Of a stretch of DNA of 64,000 nucleotides, positions 22,301-33,539 are shown piece by piece; the stretch's first letter is position 1, and each line of letters begins with the position of its first letter. The notes under the pieces were generated by a model. The model ran no database searches, was not told the origin of the DNA, and saw only the letters and a program-made list of their open reading frames with translations. Source of the DNA: Halichondria panicea (Eukaryota; Porifera; Demospongiae; Suberitida; Halichondriidae); NCBI RefSeq assembly GCF_963675165.1, contig NC_087384.1, positions 5,077,182-5,141,181 of the forward strand. The letters are read 5' to 3'. The translations under genes and the position numbers were made by a program.

Positions 22301-25300
22301 ACTAGACTCTTCTTCTTCTTCTTCTAGAGAAATATCTACATTTGATATGCGTTTGTTATTATTCTTATCGTCATTATCTCTTCCTCCGCTACCACCACAC
22401 CCACTGGCCATTGTACTGTTTCTATTTGATGAAGATGAGGTAGAGTGAGATTCTGTTTGGGAAGAGGACCCACCGTCATGTTTACCAGTAGTAGAGTCTT
22501 TTTTCTCATTGTTCCCATTGCAGCTCAGTATTTGGGGGCTGCTGCTAGGAGTCTTGATGTGACATAGGGATTGTTCGTTTGTAGGCTTCTCCGGGTCGAC
22601 ATTTTCCTCACTTTGTTTCAGAAGTTTCCCAGTTAATTGTATTTTGTTATGCTTCACATGACAGCTTTTTTCTATACTTGCAGTTGCTTTGCTGCCACAA
22701 GAAGTATCTTGCAGATTTGCATACTTGACAGTGTGAATCCATTTAAGGGTAAATTTCTCACTTGCTGCATGGGTCCGTTTGAAAGTAAGTTCCACATTTA
22801 TAACGTGGGCCCTTTTGGAGGTCAGTTCAGTGCATTTGGGGGTAAGTTCCAGACTCGCAGCGTGGGTCCATTCGAGGGTAAGTTCCAGACTTGCAGCGTG
22901 GGTCCATTTGGGGGTAAGTTCCAGGCTCGCAGCGTGGGTCCATTTAGGGGTAAGTTCCAGGCTCGCAGTGTGGGTCCACCTGGGGGTAAGTTCCAGGCTC
23001 GCAGCGTGGGTCCATTTAGGGGTAAATTCCTCACTCGCAACGTGGGTCCATTTGGGGGTAAGTTCCTCACTCGCAATGTGGGTCCATTTGGGGGTAAATT
23101 CCTCACTCGCAGCGTGGGTCCATTTGGGGGTAAGTTCCTCACTCGCAGTGTGGGTCCATTTAGAGGTAAGTTCTTCACTCGCAGCAGGGGTACATTTAGT
23201 GGTAAGTTCCTCATTCGCAGCTTGGATGCATTTGGGGGTAAGTTTCTCACTCGCAGCGTGGGTCCATTTGGGAGTAAGTTTCTCACTCGCAGCGTGGGTC
23301 CATTTGGGAGTAAGTTTCTCATTCGCAACCTGGTTCGATTTGGGGGTAAGTTCCTCATTCGCAACCTGGTTCGATTTGGGGGTAAGTTCCTCATTCGCAA
23401 CCTGGTTTGATTTGGGGGTAATTTCCTCATTCGCAACCTGGTTCGATTTGGGGGTAAGTTCTTCACTCGCAGCGGGGGTGCCATTGAGGGTAAGTTCCAC
23501 ACTTGCAGCGTGGTTAGACTTGGGGGTAGGTTCCTCACTCGCAGCGTAGTTAGAGTCCACACTCGCACACTTGAAGGTCAGTTCCTCACTTGCAGCTTGA
23601 GTGCATTTGAGGGTAAGTTTCTCAATCGCAACGTGGGTCCATTTGGGGGTAAGTTCCTCACTCGCAGCGTGGGTCCATTTGGGGGTAAGTTTCTCACTTG
23701 CAACGTGGGTCCATTTGGGGGTAAGTTCCTCACTCGCAGTGTGGGTCCATTTGGAGGTAAGTTCCTCACTCACAGCGGGGGTACATTTGGTGGTCAGTTC
23801 CTCATTCGCAGTTTGGGTGCATTTGGGGGTAACTTCCTCACTCGCAACGTGGGTCCATTTGGGGGTAAGCTCCTCACTCGCAACGTGGGTCCATTTGGGG
23901 GTAAGTTCCTCTATTGCAGTGTGGGTCCATTTGGAGGTAAGTTCCTCACTCGCAGCGGGGGTACATTTGGTGGTCAGTTCCTCATTCGCAACTTGGGTGC
24001 ATTTGGAGGTAAGTTTCTCATTCGCAGCGTGGGTCCATTTGGGAGTAAGTTTCTCATTCACAACCTGGTTTGATTTGGGGGTAAATTCCTCACTCGCAAC
24101 GTGGGTCCATTTGGGAGTAAGTTCTTCACTCGCAGCGGTGGTACATTTGGGGGTAGGTTCCTCCCTCGCAGCGTAGTTAGAGTCCACACTCGCACACTTG
24201 AAGGTCAGTTCATCACTCGCAGCTTGGGTGCATTTGGGGGTAAGTTCCTCTCTCGCAACGTGGGTCCATTTGGGGGTAAGTTCCTCACTCACAACGTAGG
24301 TCCATTTGGGGGTAAGTTCCTCACTCGCAGTGTGGGTCCATTTAGAGGTAAGTTCCTCACTCGCAGCGGGGGTACATTTAGTGGTCAGTTCCTCATTCAC
24401 AGCTTGGGTGCATTTGAGGCTAAGTTCCTCACTCGCAGCGTGGTTCCTCTTGGGGGTAGGTTCCTCACTCGCAGCGTAGTTAGAGTCCACACTCGCACAC
24501 TTGGAGGTCAGTTCCTCACTCGCAGGTAGGGTGCATTTGGGGGTAAGGTGCTCACTCGCAACGTGGGTCCATTTCGGGGCAAGTTCCTCATTTGCAGCAT
24601 GGGTCCATTTGGGGGTAAGTTCCTCACTCGCAGCGTGGGTCCATTTAGAGGTAAAGTCATCACTCGCAGCGGGGGTACATTTGGTGGTCAGCTCCTCATT
24701 TGCAGCATGGGTCCATTTAGAGGTAAAGTCATCACTCGCAGCGGGGGTACATTTGGTGGTAAGTTCCTCACTCGCAGCGTGGGTCCAATTAGAGGTAAAT
24801 TCATCACTCGCAGCGGGGGTACATTTGGTGGTCAGTTCCTCATTTGCAGCTTGGGTGCATTTGGGGGTAAGTTTCTCACTCGCAACGTGGGTCCATTTGG
24901 GAGTAAGTTTCTCATTCGCAACCTGGTTCGATTTGGGGGTAAGTTCCTCACTCGCAATGTGGGTACATTTGGAAGTAAGTTCTTCACTTTCAGCGGGGGT
25001 GCATTTGGGGGTAAGTTTCTCACTCGCAGCGTAGTTAGAGTCCACATTCGCACACTTGAGGGTAAGTTTCTCACTCGCAACGTGGGTGCATTTGAGGGTA
25101 AGTTCCTCACTCGCAGCGTGGGTCCATTTGGGGGTAAGTTTCTCACTCGCAGTGTGGGTCCATTTAGAGATAAGTTCCTCACTCTCAGCGGGGGCACATT
25201 TGGTGATCAGTTCCTCATTCGCAGATTGGGTGCATTTGGGGGTAAGGTCGTCACTCGCAACGTGCGTGCAATTGAGGGTAAGTTCCACACTTGCAGCGTG

Positions 25301-28300
25301 GTTAGACTTGGGGGTAGGTTCCTCACTCGCAGCGTAGTTAGAGTCCACACTCGCACACTTGAGGGTAAGTTTCTCACTCGCAACGTGGGTGCATTTGAGG
25401 GTAAGTTCCTCACTCGCAGCGTGGGTCCATTTGGGGGTAAGTTTCTCACTCGCAGTGTGGGTCCATTTAGAGGTCAGTTCCTCACTTGCAGCTTGAGTGC
25501 ATTTGGGGGTAAGGTCGTCACTCGCAACGTGGGTCCATTTGGGGGCAAGTTTCTCACTCGCAGCGTGGGTCCATTTGGAGGTAAGTTCCTCACTCGCAGT
25601 GTGGGTCCATTTAGAGGTAAGTTCCTCACTCGCAGCGAGGGTACATTTGGTGGTCAGTTCCTCATTCGCAGCTTGGATGCATTTGGGGGTAAGTTTCTCA
25701 CTCGCAGCGTGGGTCCATTTGGGAGTAAGTTTCTCACTCGCAGCGTGGGTCCATTTGGGAGTAAGTTTCTCATTCGCAACCTGGTTCGATTTGGGGGTAA
25801 GTTCCTCATTCGCAACCTGGTTCGATTTGGGGGTAAGTTCCTCATTCGCAACCTGGTTTGATTTGGGGGTAAGTTCTTCACTCGCAGCGGGGGTGCCATT
25901 GAGGGTAAGTTCCACACTTGCAGCGTGGTTAGACTTGGGGGTAGGTTCCTCACTCTCAGCGTAGTTAGAGTCCACACTCGCACACTTGAAGGTCAGTTCC
26001 TCACTTGCAGCTTGAGTGCATTTGAGGGTAACTTTCTCAATCGCAACGTGGGTCCATTTGGGGGTAAGTTCCTCACTCACAACGTAGGTCCATTTGGGGG
26101 TAAGTTCCTCACTCGCAGTGTGGGTCCATTTAGAGGTAAGTTCCTCACTCGCAGCGGGGGTACATTTAGTGGTCAGTTCCTCATTCACAGCTTGGGTGCA
26201 TTTGAGGGTAAGTTCCTCATTCGCAGCGTGGTTCCACTTGGGGGTAGGTTCCTCACTCACAGCGTAGTTAGAGTCCACACTCGCACACTTGGAGGTCAGT
26301 TCCTCACTCGCAGGTAGGGTGCATTTGGGGGTAAGGTGCTCACTCGCAACGTGGGTCCATTTCAGGGCAAGTTCCTCATTTGCAGCATGGGTCAATTTGG
26401 GGGTAAGTTCCTCACTCGCAGCGTGGGTCCATTTAGAGGTAAAGTCATCACTCGCAGCGGGGGTACATTTGGTGGTCAGCTCCTCATTTGCAGCATGGGT
26501 CCATTTAGAGGTAAAGTCATCACTCGCAGCGGGGGTACATTTGGTGGTAAGTTCCTCACTCGCAGCGTGGGTCCAATTAGAGGTAAATTCATCACTCGCA
26601 GCGGGGGTACATTTGGTGGTCAGTTCCTCATTTGCAGCTTGGGTGCATTTGGGGGTAAGTTTCTCACTCGCAACGTGGGTCCATTTGGGAGTAAGTTTCT
26701 CATTCGCAACCTGGTTCGATTTGGGGGTAAGTTCCTCACTCGCAATGTGGGTACATTTGGAAGTAAGTTCTTCACTTTCAGCGGGGGTGCATTTGGGGGT
26801 AAGTTTCTCACTCGCAGCGTAGTTAGAGTCCACATTCCCACACTTGAGGGTAAGTTTCTCACTCGCAACGTGGGTGCATTTGAGGGTAAGTTCCTCACTC
26901 GCAGCGTGGGTCCATTTGGGGGTAAGTTTCTCACTCGCAGTGTGGGTCCATTTAGAGGTAAGTTCCTCACTCTCAGCGGGGGCACATTTGGTGATCAGTT
27001 CCTCATTCGCAGCTTGGGTGCATTTGGGGGTAAGGTCGTCACTCGCAACGTGGGTGCAATTGAGGGTAAGTTCCACACTTGCAGCGTGGTTAGACTTGGG
27101 GGTAGGTTCCTCACTCGCAGCGTAGTTAGAGTCCACACTCGCACACTTGAGGGTAAGTTTCTCACTCGCAACGTGGGTGCATTTGAGGGTAAGTTCCTCA
27201 CTCGCAGCGTGGGTCCATTTGGGGGTAAGTTTCTCACTCGCAGTGTGGGTCCATTTAGAGGTCAGTTCCTCACTTGCAGCTTGGGTGCATTTGGGGGTAA
27301 GGTCGTCACTCGCAACGTGGGTCCATTTGGGGGTAAGTTCCCCACTCGCAGCTTGGGTGCATTTAGGGGTAAGGTCGTCACTCGCAACGTGGGTCCATTT
27401 GGGGGCAAGTTTCTCACTCGCAGCGTGGGTCCATTTGGAGGTAAGTTCCCCACTCGCAGCGTGGGTCCATTTGGAGGTAAGTTCCCCACTCACAGCATGG
27501 GTCCATTTGGGGGCAAGTTCTTCACTCGCAGCGTGGGTCAATTTGGGGGAAAGTTCCCCACTCGCAGCGTGGGTCCATTTGGGAGCAAGTTCCCCACTCG
27601 CAGCGTGGGTCCATTTGGGGGCAAGTTCCCAACTTGCAGCGTGGGTCCATTTGGGGGCAAGTTCCCCACTCGCAGCGTGGGTCCATTTGGGGGCAAGTTC
27701 CCCACTCGCAGCGTGGGTCCATTTGGGGGCAAGTTCCCCACTCGCAGCGTGGGTCCATTTGGGGGCAAGTTCCCCACTCGCAGCGTGGGTCCATTTGGGG
27801 GCAAGTTCCCCACTCGCAGCGTGGGTCCATTTGGGGGCAAATTCCTCACTCGCAGCGTGGGTGCATTTGGGGGAAAGTTCCCCACTCGCAGCGTGGGTCC
27901 ATTTGGGGGTAAGTTCCTCATTCGTAGCAGGAAATTTGCCGATAAGGCGGGTCCATTTGTGATTAAGTTCCTCGCTTGCAGTGTAGATCAATTTGGGAGT
28001 AAGTTCCTCATTTGTAGCAGGCAATTTGGTAATAAAGCGGGTCCATTTGTGGTTAAGCTCCTCCTCACCTACAGCAGCATGGGTTGATTTGGCAGTGGGT
28101 CTTCTAGTGACGCTGCTTAGCTCAGCATTTTTAACAAGTTTTTCACAATCTTCAGAGGTTGATTGATGTGTGGGGGCAGTGTTGGAGTTGTCATCAGTAT
28201 ATGTGGCCGTATGTTGCTTTAAGTTCATAACGTAGTTAAAAATAGGCTCCGCAGGGCCCACGTTTGTGTTCATATCTTCTTGCTGATTATCAAAGGGTTC

Positions 28301-30616
28301 TTTGATTTTCTTCGGCTTTAGTTTAGCGTTCCTCGGTAGTTTAGTTTTACTCATTCGTTTGGTGTTGATCATCTCCTACGGTAAAGGAAACATGTTAACA
28401 TCAACCAATAGAAAGACATTAGCTTACCATGAGTTCATTAACGATATTGGTAATGGGATCAGTTTGTAAACTTTTGTTTAGCATGTCCATGATCTGGTTA
28501 GGTGCCCCCTGCAGCTTTTCTAGAAGAGATGGATTATAGATAGTGAGTGTAGACTCTTTTCTTGTATAATAATTCTGTACGCAACTCTGTACACAGGAGG
28601 CGTTTAGCCAGACACAGGAGGTATTCAGCCAGACCTACGTCACAAATACTCATGCACTGGTAGTGATAGTTATTTTCCTAATTTAAGACTTCACAGTTTA
28701 TACAACAGCATGTGGTTTTGACGTAGGCTGGACAGAACTCCTACTATGATTGAACGGTTGTATAAGTGGAGTTGTGTACTCTTCCTAATGAATTCTTAGT
28801 GTTCATACTTAACTTACCAATGATGGATGATACTTCATGAAAAGGCAGTGGATGTTCAGAAAGAGTTGTTCGATCTACAATAATTATTTGTACCACATGT
28901 ATACATACATAATATACGTACCATATGAATGTTTCTTACTTTATTGTCCCAACTAAGGGATCATTAATCATGAATTAGTTTGTATGAATGCAGGCCGAAT
29001 GATAATGTTCATATTCAAGCTATAAAACCGGCTGTCTTTATTTCCTTTGTATACTACATGAAGGGTACAGAATATAGCCAAAGAGATCCGTGGTGGATAC
29101 TATTATTTCTGCATCACTTTTCTACAGCTACAGAGGCCATGGATGCATGGAGATACAAAAGCTCTTAGACTATGACAAGGTCTATACATAACTTAGAGCC
29201 ATAATTATTTAAAGTGATCGAGCACTGCAAACTCTATGAAAATGTTATAGTCCTGCCCCATAGTGATACCTCGTTCAATTTGATCCATGCTTAAATGGGA
29301 CACTATCATCAGCTAAGAAGGTAGAAAAACTGAAGCAGAAGTTGTGTAGCTAGCTTTGCCAAAATTGTTGTACTTTTCTTGCGTGGGCGAAACACTATAT
29401 CCTAATCTTAAGCGGACGTCAGTTTTATACTTACCATAGATGTCCTTGAACAATCCATAGACCAGTGTTAAGTAATCTGTTCGGAACTCTACAGTAATGA
29501 TAATATATATAGTTATCTTACAATGCCAAATGTTGTATTTGTACTGTACATACCTTTATTACTGACATCGACCAAAATACCTGTGTAAGTAATACGTATT
29601 TAAGAATTATCGATAAGGAGTGAAACGTATGTATATACCCTCTGTTAGAGTTAGAAATAATTTTTCAAGACAGTCTCCTTGTATCCAGCCATTACAGTAC
29701 ACACGCATGCATGTACCAACAAAGTCTTACACCATGTTTTAACTTCAACACCAAGATATGTACATGCATGCGCAAGCTTACACAACATGCATCACTATAT
29801 CTTTAATTTGCCAGCGAAACGTACCCTCAGTTTTAGTCTGAGTTCCCAAGTCATTTGTCAAGAAAGTCTCCTTGACTGCATGATAAATAAAATAAAATGT
29901 TAACACAATAGTATCAAAACACCCTCAACAGGGTACATATATACATCCCTATATCTCTGTGAATATTGCCATACGAAAATGATTTATGGAAAGATATGAA
30001 TTTCAAGTGAACACCATGCAGTGGGAGAGGTATATACGAAACAAAAATATTGCCGTCAGCAAATATATACGATGTATACTACGTATGTAATAATGTAGCA
30101 CAAATCTATGACGGTTAGCATGGATGTTATATGTATATATGCGACTTACTGTCAGCACAAGTGTTCTCACTCTCTTGGTGATGTGCCTCTTTCTCTCCTG
30201 AATAACAAATAATGAGTGTATATAGCTGCTTTTAGCTGTATAATGTATATAGTATAATGCATGAGTGCATGGTCATAAGGTTTCTGCTGCTTTTAGCAGG
30301 CTTTCGATTGAGGAAGTGTGGCTTGGGATCGAGCTGTAAACATTGTAGTAAAATCATTATGATAGGACAATTATTCATGAGTGGTCATTTCTGTTGCTCA
30401 ACACATTCCACAAGGTAAGCCATTGTTACTCCTATACTATACGCCTGCATACACACCAATTACCCACTATCCTATATAACCATTAAATTAAAGATAACTT
30501 CTTATACTTTCAACGGCAATTAATGCATGGATTATAGTTAGTAAAGTAAGTAAAAATATTAATCAAGTTCACCTTCCGCGGTAGGATTGAATTCATTACT
30601 TTCTAGGAGCAGGAAA
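16381..30616 (-). CDS. Giant repeat-rich protein, unrecognised (at least 22 exons, ~3,000 aa, 5' end not found)
   Basis: Exons in gene order: 30573-30616, 30150-30197, 29825-29875, 29554-29580, 29435-29488, 28818-28874, 28428-28519, 22250-28375, 22088-22174, 21363-22013, 20866-20940, 20400-20684, 20216-20290, 19774-20052, 19583-19657, 19141-19419, 18944-19030, 18828-18899, 18136-18327, 18011-18086, 16649-16860, 16381-16431. All junctions have GT-AG sites and keep frame, ending in a stop at 16,381. The N-terminal part (small exons) is probably helical, e.g. LTLVYGLFKDIYD. The 6.1-kb exon encodes about 148 twelve-residue repeats (consensus ASEELTPKWTHA) and a Ser/Gly/Asp-rich tail. Five exon pairs follow with motifs such as MPSVYKPFVSCY and LRPPERVPLETK. 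The unique C-terminus (HYIRPPSSDCDG, HQCFFDVRIRQG) matches no family I know. No signal peptide or start codon was located; a candidate 5' region lies upstream of 30,616. Confidence 0.7.
18443..18804. mobile_element. hAT-like MITE
   Basis: The left end CAGTGGCGGATCCAGG and right end CCTGGATCCGCCACTG are perfect inverted repeats of the CAGTGGCG type typical of hAT non-autonomous elements. G-runs occur inside. The element lies in an intron of the giant repeat-protein gene. I did not find a clear 8-bp target duplication. Confidence 0.8.
18944..20940 (-). repeat. Tandem duplicated exon pairs (~633-bp unit)
   Basis: An ~280-nt exon plus a ~75-nt exon with their introns are repeated head to tail. 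The copies starting near 18,944, 19,583 and 20,216 are spaced 633-639 bp and are almost identical, including introns; the outermost copy (near 20,866) is the most diverged. All exon lengths are multiples of three, so any number of units keeps the frame. Two older, more diverged pairs precede them (22,250-28,375 with 22,088-22,174; 21,363-22,013 with 20,866-20,940). Confidence 0.85.
20997..21129. repeat. 133-bp hairpin-forming inverted repeat
   Basis: TTAGACACTGTTTAGGAAG at the left is mirrored by CTTCCTAAACAGTGTCTAA at the right. The arms continue inward through ATGATTTAGAAG / CTTCTAAATCAT and AGGGCT / AGCCCT. It is an intronic fold-back in the giant repeat-protein gene with no ORF, probably a MITE. 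Confidence 0.8.
22740..28080. repeat. 36-bp coding minisatellite (~148 units)
   Basis: Plus-strand unit of the type GGGGGCAAGTTCCCCACTCG + CAGCGTGGGTCCATTT (36 bp). On the minus strand each unit encodes 12 residues (AASGELAPKWTH and variants). The 3'-most units by position (27,400-27,900) are the most homogeneous. Elsewhere the units form variant classes (KCTPAASEEL, KSNQVANEEL, and the longer CASVDSNYAASEEPTP), and these are arranged in larger duplicated blocks. Confidence 0.95.
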
Positions 30617-30811
30617 CTGTGCAGGAAAAATAAACAATTAGTGGTCACTGATATGTGAGTGCATGGGCATGAGATGGGACAGTCCCTGGGAAATCCCTCA
30701 GAATACACGTAATGTCAAGGTATATATAGTATGAGGTGCGTTTGTCTCAAAACTTCATTCGAATTCACATTGATATAAAACTGCGGGAGACATGCCATTT
30801 CAGGACCCCCT

Positions 30812-31125
30812 CAGGGGCGTAACTAGAAGATTTACAGGAAGGAGGCAGATCAGGTGCTTGCACCCCCGCAAAATGGTTAACCGGAAACCGCACCCACTAT
30901 AATTAACGAATACGGTAGAAGGGCATGTAAAACGCAGTATAAACTGCTATTTACCTGCTCTTCTTCTCTTTTCTTCATCAACAAAACAGTGCATGAGTAG
31001 AGCAGAACTCGTTTTCTGCTCATTCAATTCTATAATACCTATAGTTGGCTAACTATAGCCAGAAGTTAGCTAGTTTGGTGAGTCACATAACAGGAGGCAA
31101 GAGCTCATTGCTAGTTACACCACTG
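30812..31125. mobile_element. hAT-like MITE
   Basis: The left end CAGGGGCGTAACTAG and the right end CTAGTTACACCACTG form imperfect terminal inverted repeats. CCCCT occurs on both outer flanks, compatible with part of a target duplication. No coding capacity. Confidence 0.65.
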
Positions 31126-31806
31126 CCCCTAGATGAAAATGAAGTGAATTATGTTAATCCACGCAATGCATTAGATTTTACCGTAGTTCTTGGCATACAC
31201 CTCTATAATTATAGCAATAACTAATTAAGGCCCCATGATCACAGGATACTGCTTGTCCGACTACAAGTACGTAGCACGCCTAAATTATGCCACGAGTACC
31301 TCGATTAATTAAGGAACTTAAGCTAGACCAAAGATAATTATTAAGCCTGATACATCATTGTGTCTCACTTGAACTTCCCAGCCAAAGACCTAGATCTAGG
31401 TCTATTTAGATTTTCGTTGTATTCCATCATATATCTATGATTCCATAGTCACAATGTAGATATACAGACTAGCTTTAAACTGCACTCGACCACAAATTCT
31501 TTATTCATAGAGTAAATAATAATTATTATTATAATATTAATTATATTCATGGCAGGTACTCCAAGTATACCTCGGTGCGCATGCGCAAGCGATTAGGCAT
31601 GAACCGCGAACATTTATAACCGCGAATTTAATATTTCATGCATGCATGTAGCCTCGATTCCAGGCTGCTCTTCCTCGAAGAGAGGCTAGTGAAGGAGGCT
31701 AGCATGCATGCTGCAAAAAATCCGCTATTCCACGAAAATTAAATCCGCAAAAACCTTTCTAAAGGCACATCCGCGAAAATTTATACCCTCCCGCTATAGT
31801 ATACGT

Positions 31807-31968
31807 CCAGAGGAGGTACGACACGCGTGCCTCGATTAGGCTAATTACCTCTGCAATAACGTTGAACGTGGGCGTAACCACGCCTTGATTATCCGCCCAC
31901 GCTCAACGTTATTGCAGAGGTAATTAGTCTAATCGAGGCACGCGTGTCGTACCTTGTACCTCCTCTGG
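31807..31968. mobile_element. Fold-back element with 7-bp target duplication
   Basis: 162 bp, almost entirely palindromic. CCAGAGGAGGTAC at the left is matched by GTACCTCCTCTGG at the right, and the arms run through GACACGCGTGCCTCGATTAG and TAATTACCTCTGCAATAACG with a small loop near 31,880. TATACGT is repeated exactly on both sides (31,800-31,806 and 31,969-31,975). The flanks belong to a TACGGTA-family element (TTCGTGG blocks), so this is a nested insertion. Confidence 0.9.
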
Positions 31969-32354
31969 TATACGTCGTTGGGGCAAAATATTCGTGGTTT
32001 TCGTGGTTGAAGGTCTGACCGCAGGCCCGGATCTAGAGGGTGCGTTTAAGGGGATAGCTCAACTTGTATTGCTTGTGAACTATGAAGTATTATAGTATCT
32101 GTTGACATGAGTATAAACTTACAAGTCCAGGACAAACTAAGTATAGTAAATACACTTATAATTCCACACATACCATTCACATGTATTATGTATACATGTC
32201 ATTGTAAGTATACTTTGTGCACGTTTACTATAATTATGTCAATTTCAAGTGGGCGTGGTCAAATATATTGCACCCGCGCTTTTGTTTTTTAACCCCCCTA
32301 TGATATTGCACAAGTAACTTCCGCTATGTATGTGCAGGAAAGCTAACTACCTGC

Positions 32355-32740
32355 ATGCTCCATACATTTAGTGGGTGTGATATGAGAGTAAAAACTAAGC
32401 TAATTGTAACCCACTGCCTTTCACCATATGGTTGTGTTTTGTTGACAGTAAGAAAATTCGTGCTCTTGAAACCGCTTTTAATTAACAATAATTATTTTGA
32501 GGAAAATTTGGAGATTGCCTCGTCAATGTCACACAAGAACTCTCCACTGTGTTGCTGGAGTTCAGAGTTTGTTTAATAAAATACCAGATCTCTTTTCTAA
32601 CTTCGTTTCACGTGCTTTAGCATCGAAATCCACCCTCATTAGATCGGTTTTCTCGTGGGCGTCTAGCCATGCATTCACAGCAGTCGGGGCTAACAACGTT
32701 AACCTGATGAAACAGAATTGTATAAAAGTATATAGCAGCT
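32355..32740 (+). pseudogene. LINE reverse-transcriptase C-terminal remnant
   Basis: Two frame-shifted pieces resemble the region after the RT domain of non-LTR retrotransposons. One has KTKLIVTHCLSPYGC (compare the usual KT.L..SYC.SLYG), the other KIWRLPRQCHTRTLHCVAG followed by FSNFVSRALASKSTLIRSVF (compare ALRKIWRLP...TH...L). The frame changes near 32,490, no catalytic YADD block remains, and both ends are truncated. Confidence 0.6.
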
Positions 32741-33539
32741 AGTGACGACATGGTTTGTGCGGACTTTGTTCGGGATGTCAGGCTTGGCCCCATTTCATTT
32801 AACTCACGTGAAGATACATCAATGATAATTAACTCTATCTGCTGCGATTGACTTTAAGTTGGACTAACTATTCTTGCACTATATAGTACTACTATTTATC
32901 TTTACACTATACTTGTAATATAATATGTACACCTATCCTGCATGGTGTGTTCAATGATAATAATAATAATAAATTTTTGGCTGGATCCGCGCCCCTGTGA
33001 CCACGAATGAAGCCAGAGGAGACCGGGTACGATATAGGTTGACCTTTTGCTAATGAGCACGGTTACTCCCGTATATAATTCCTGCAGGGGATCGGTACCC
33101 CCGGACCAAATAATTATTATGGCTTTCCTGAATTAATATTTAGCTTGAAATTACAGGTTGCTAAAGAGCCTATAATTGTAATACTCTATCGTTGATCAAG
33201 TATCGGACACGCTTCCAAAGCTCCGCCTTTATATAATATTGACATGGTCACAGCCAAGATGGACAAACTGAACTGTTAACACCATATAATTTCATTCCTT
33301 TATTTTTTATATCTCTAACCCTTCACATGTATAATTATTTAAGAAGGGGCTTCCTCCCCCCCAAGAAAAATCATCTATGCTCGAGCTACTGAGCTCTGGG
33401 CTGTCAGCCATTTTAATCAGAGCCATTGTCTAGCAAGTTACTCAATATAAATAGACACAAGATCAGCTAGGGATCACACACATGAACAGCTAAGTCAACA
33501 ATGAATTTCAGTCTAACACATGAAACATTAGACACTAGT

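Larger units (their letters stand above)
30617..33539. other. Intergenic region rich in short transposons
   Basis: Between the giant repeat-protein gene and the 3' end of RAP1GDS1. It holds an hAT-like MITE (30,812-31,125), a fold-back element nested in TACGGTA-family sequence (31,807-31,968) and a LINE remnant (about 32,355-32,740). The missing 5' exon(s) of the minus-strand giant gene may lie here; I could not identify them. Confidence 0.5.

Noticed and set aside
22637..23410. Plus-strand ORFs (e.g. 22,637-23,410, 24,548-25,861, 26,336-28,087) as genes
   Set aside because: They are explained by the stop-free 36-bp repeat on the antisense strand; no splice or start context supports them.
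22740..28080. CRISPR-like array (regular 36-bp repeats)
   Set aside because: Repeats are directly contiguous without unique spacers, vary in sequence, and form an open coding exon in a eukaryotic gene; it is a minisatellite.
30951..31010. Possible 5' exon of the giant gene (ATG...GAGCAG|GTAAAT on the minus strand)
   Set aside because: Good donor, but its phase does not join the exon at 30,573-30,616 from that ATG, and it overlaps an hAT-like MITE.
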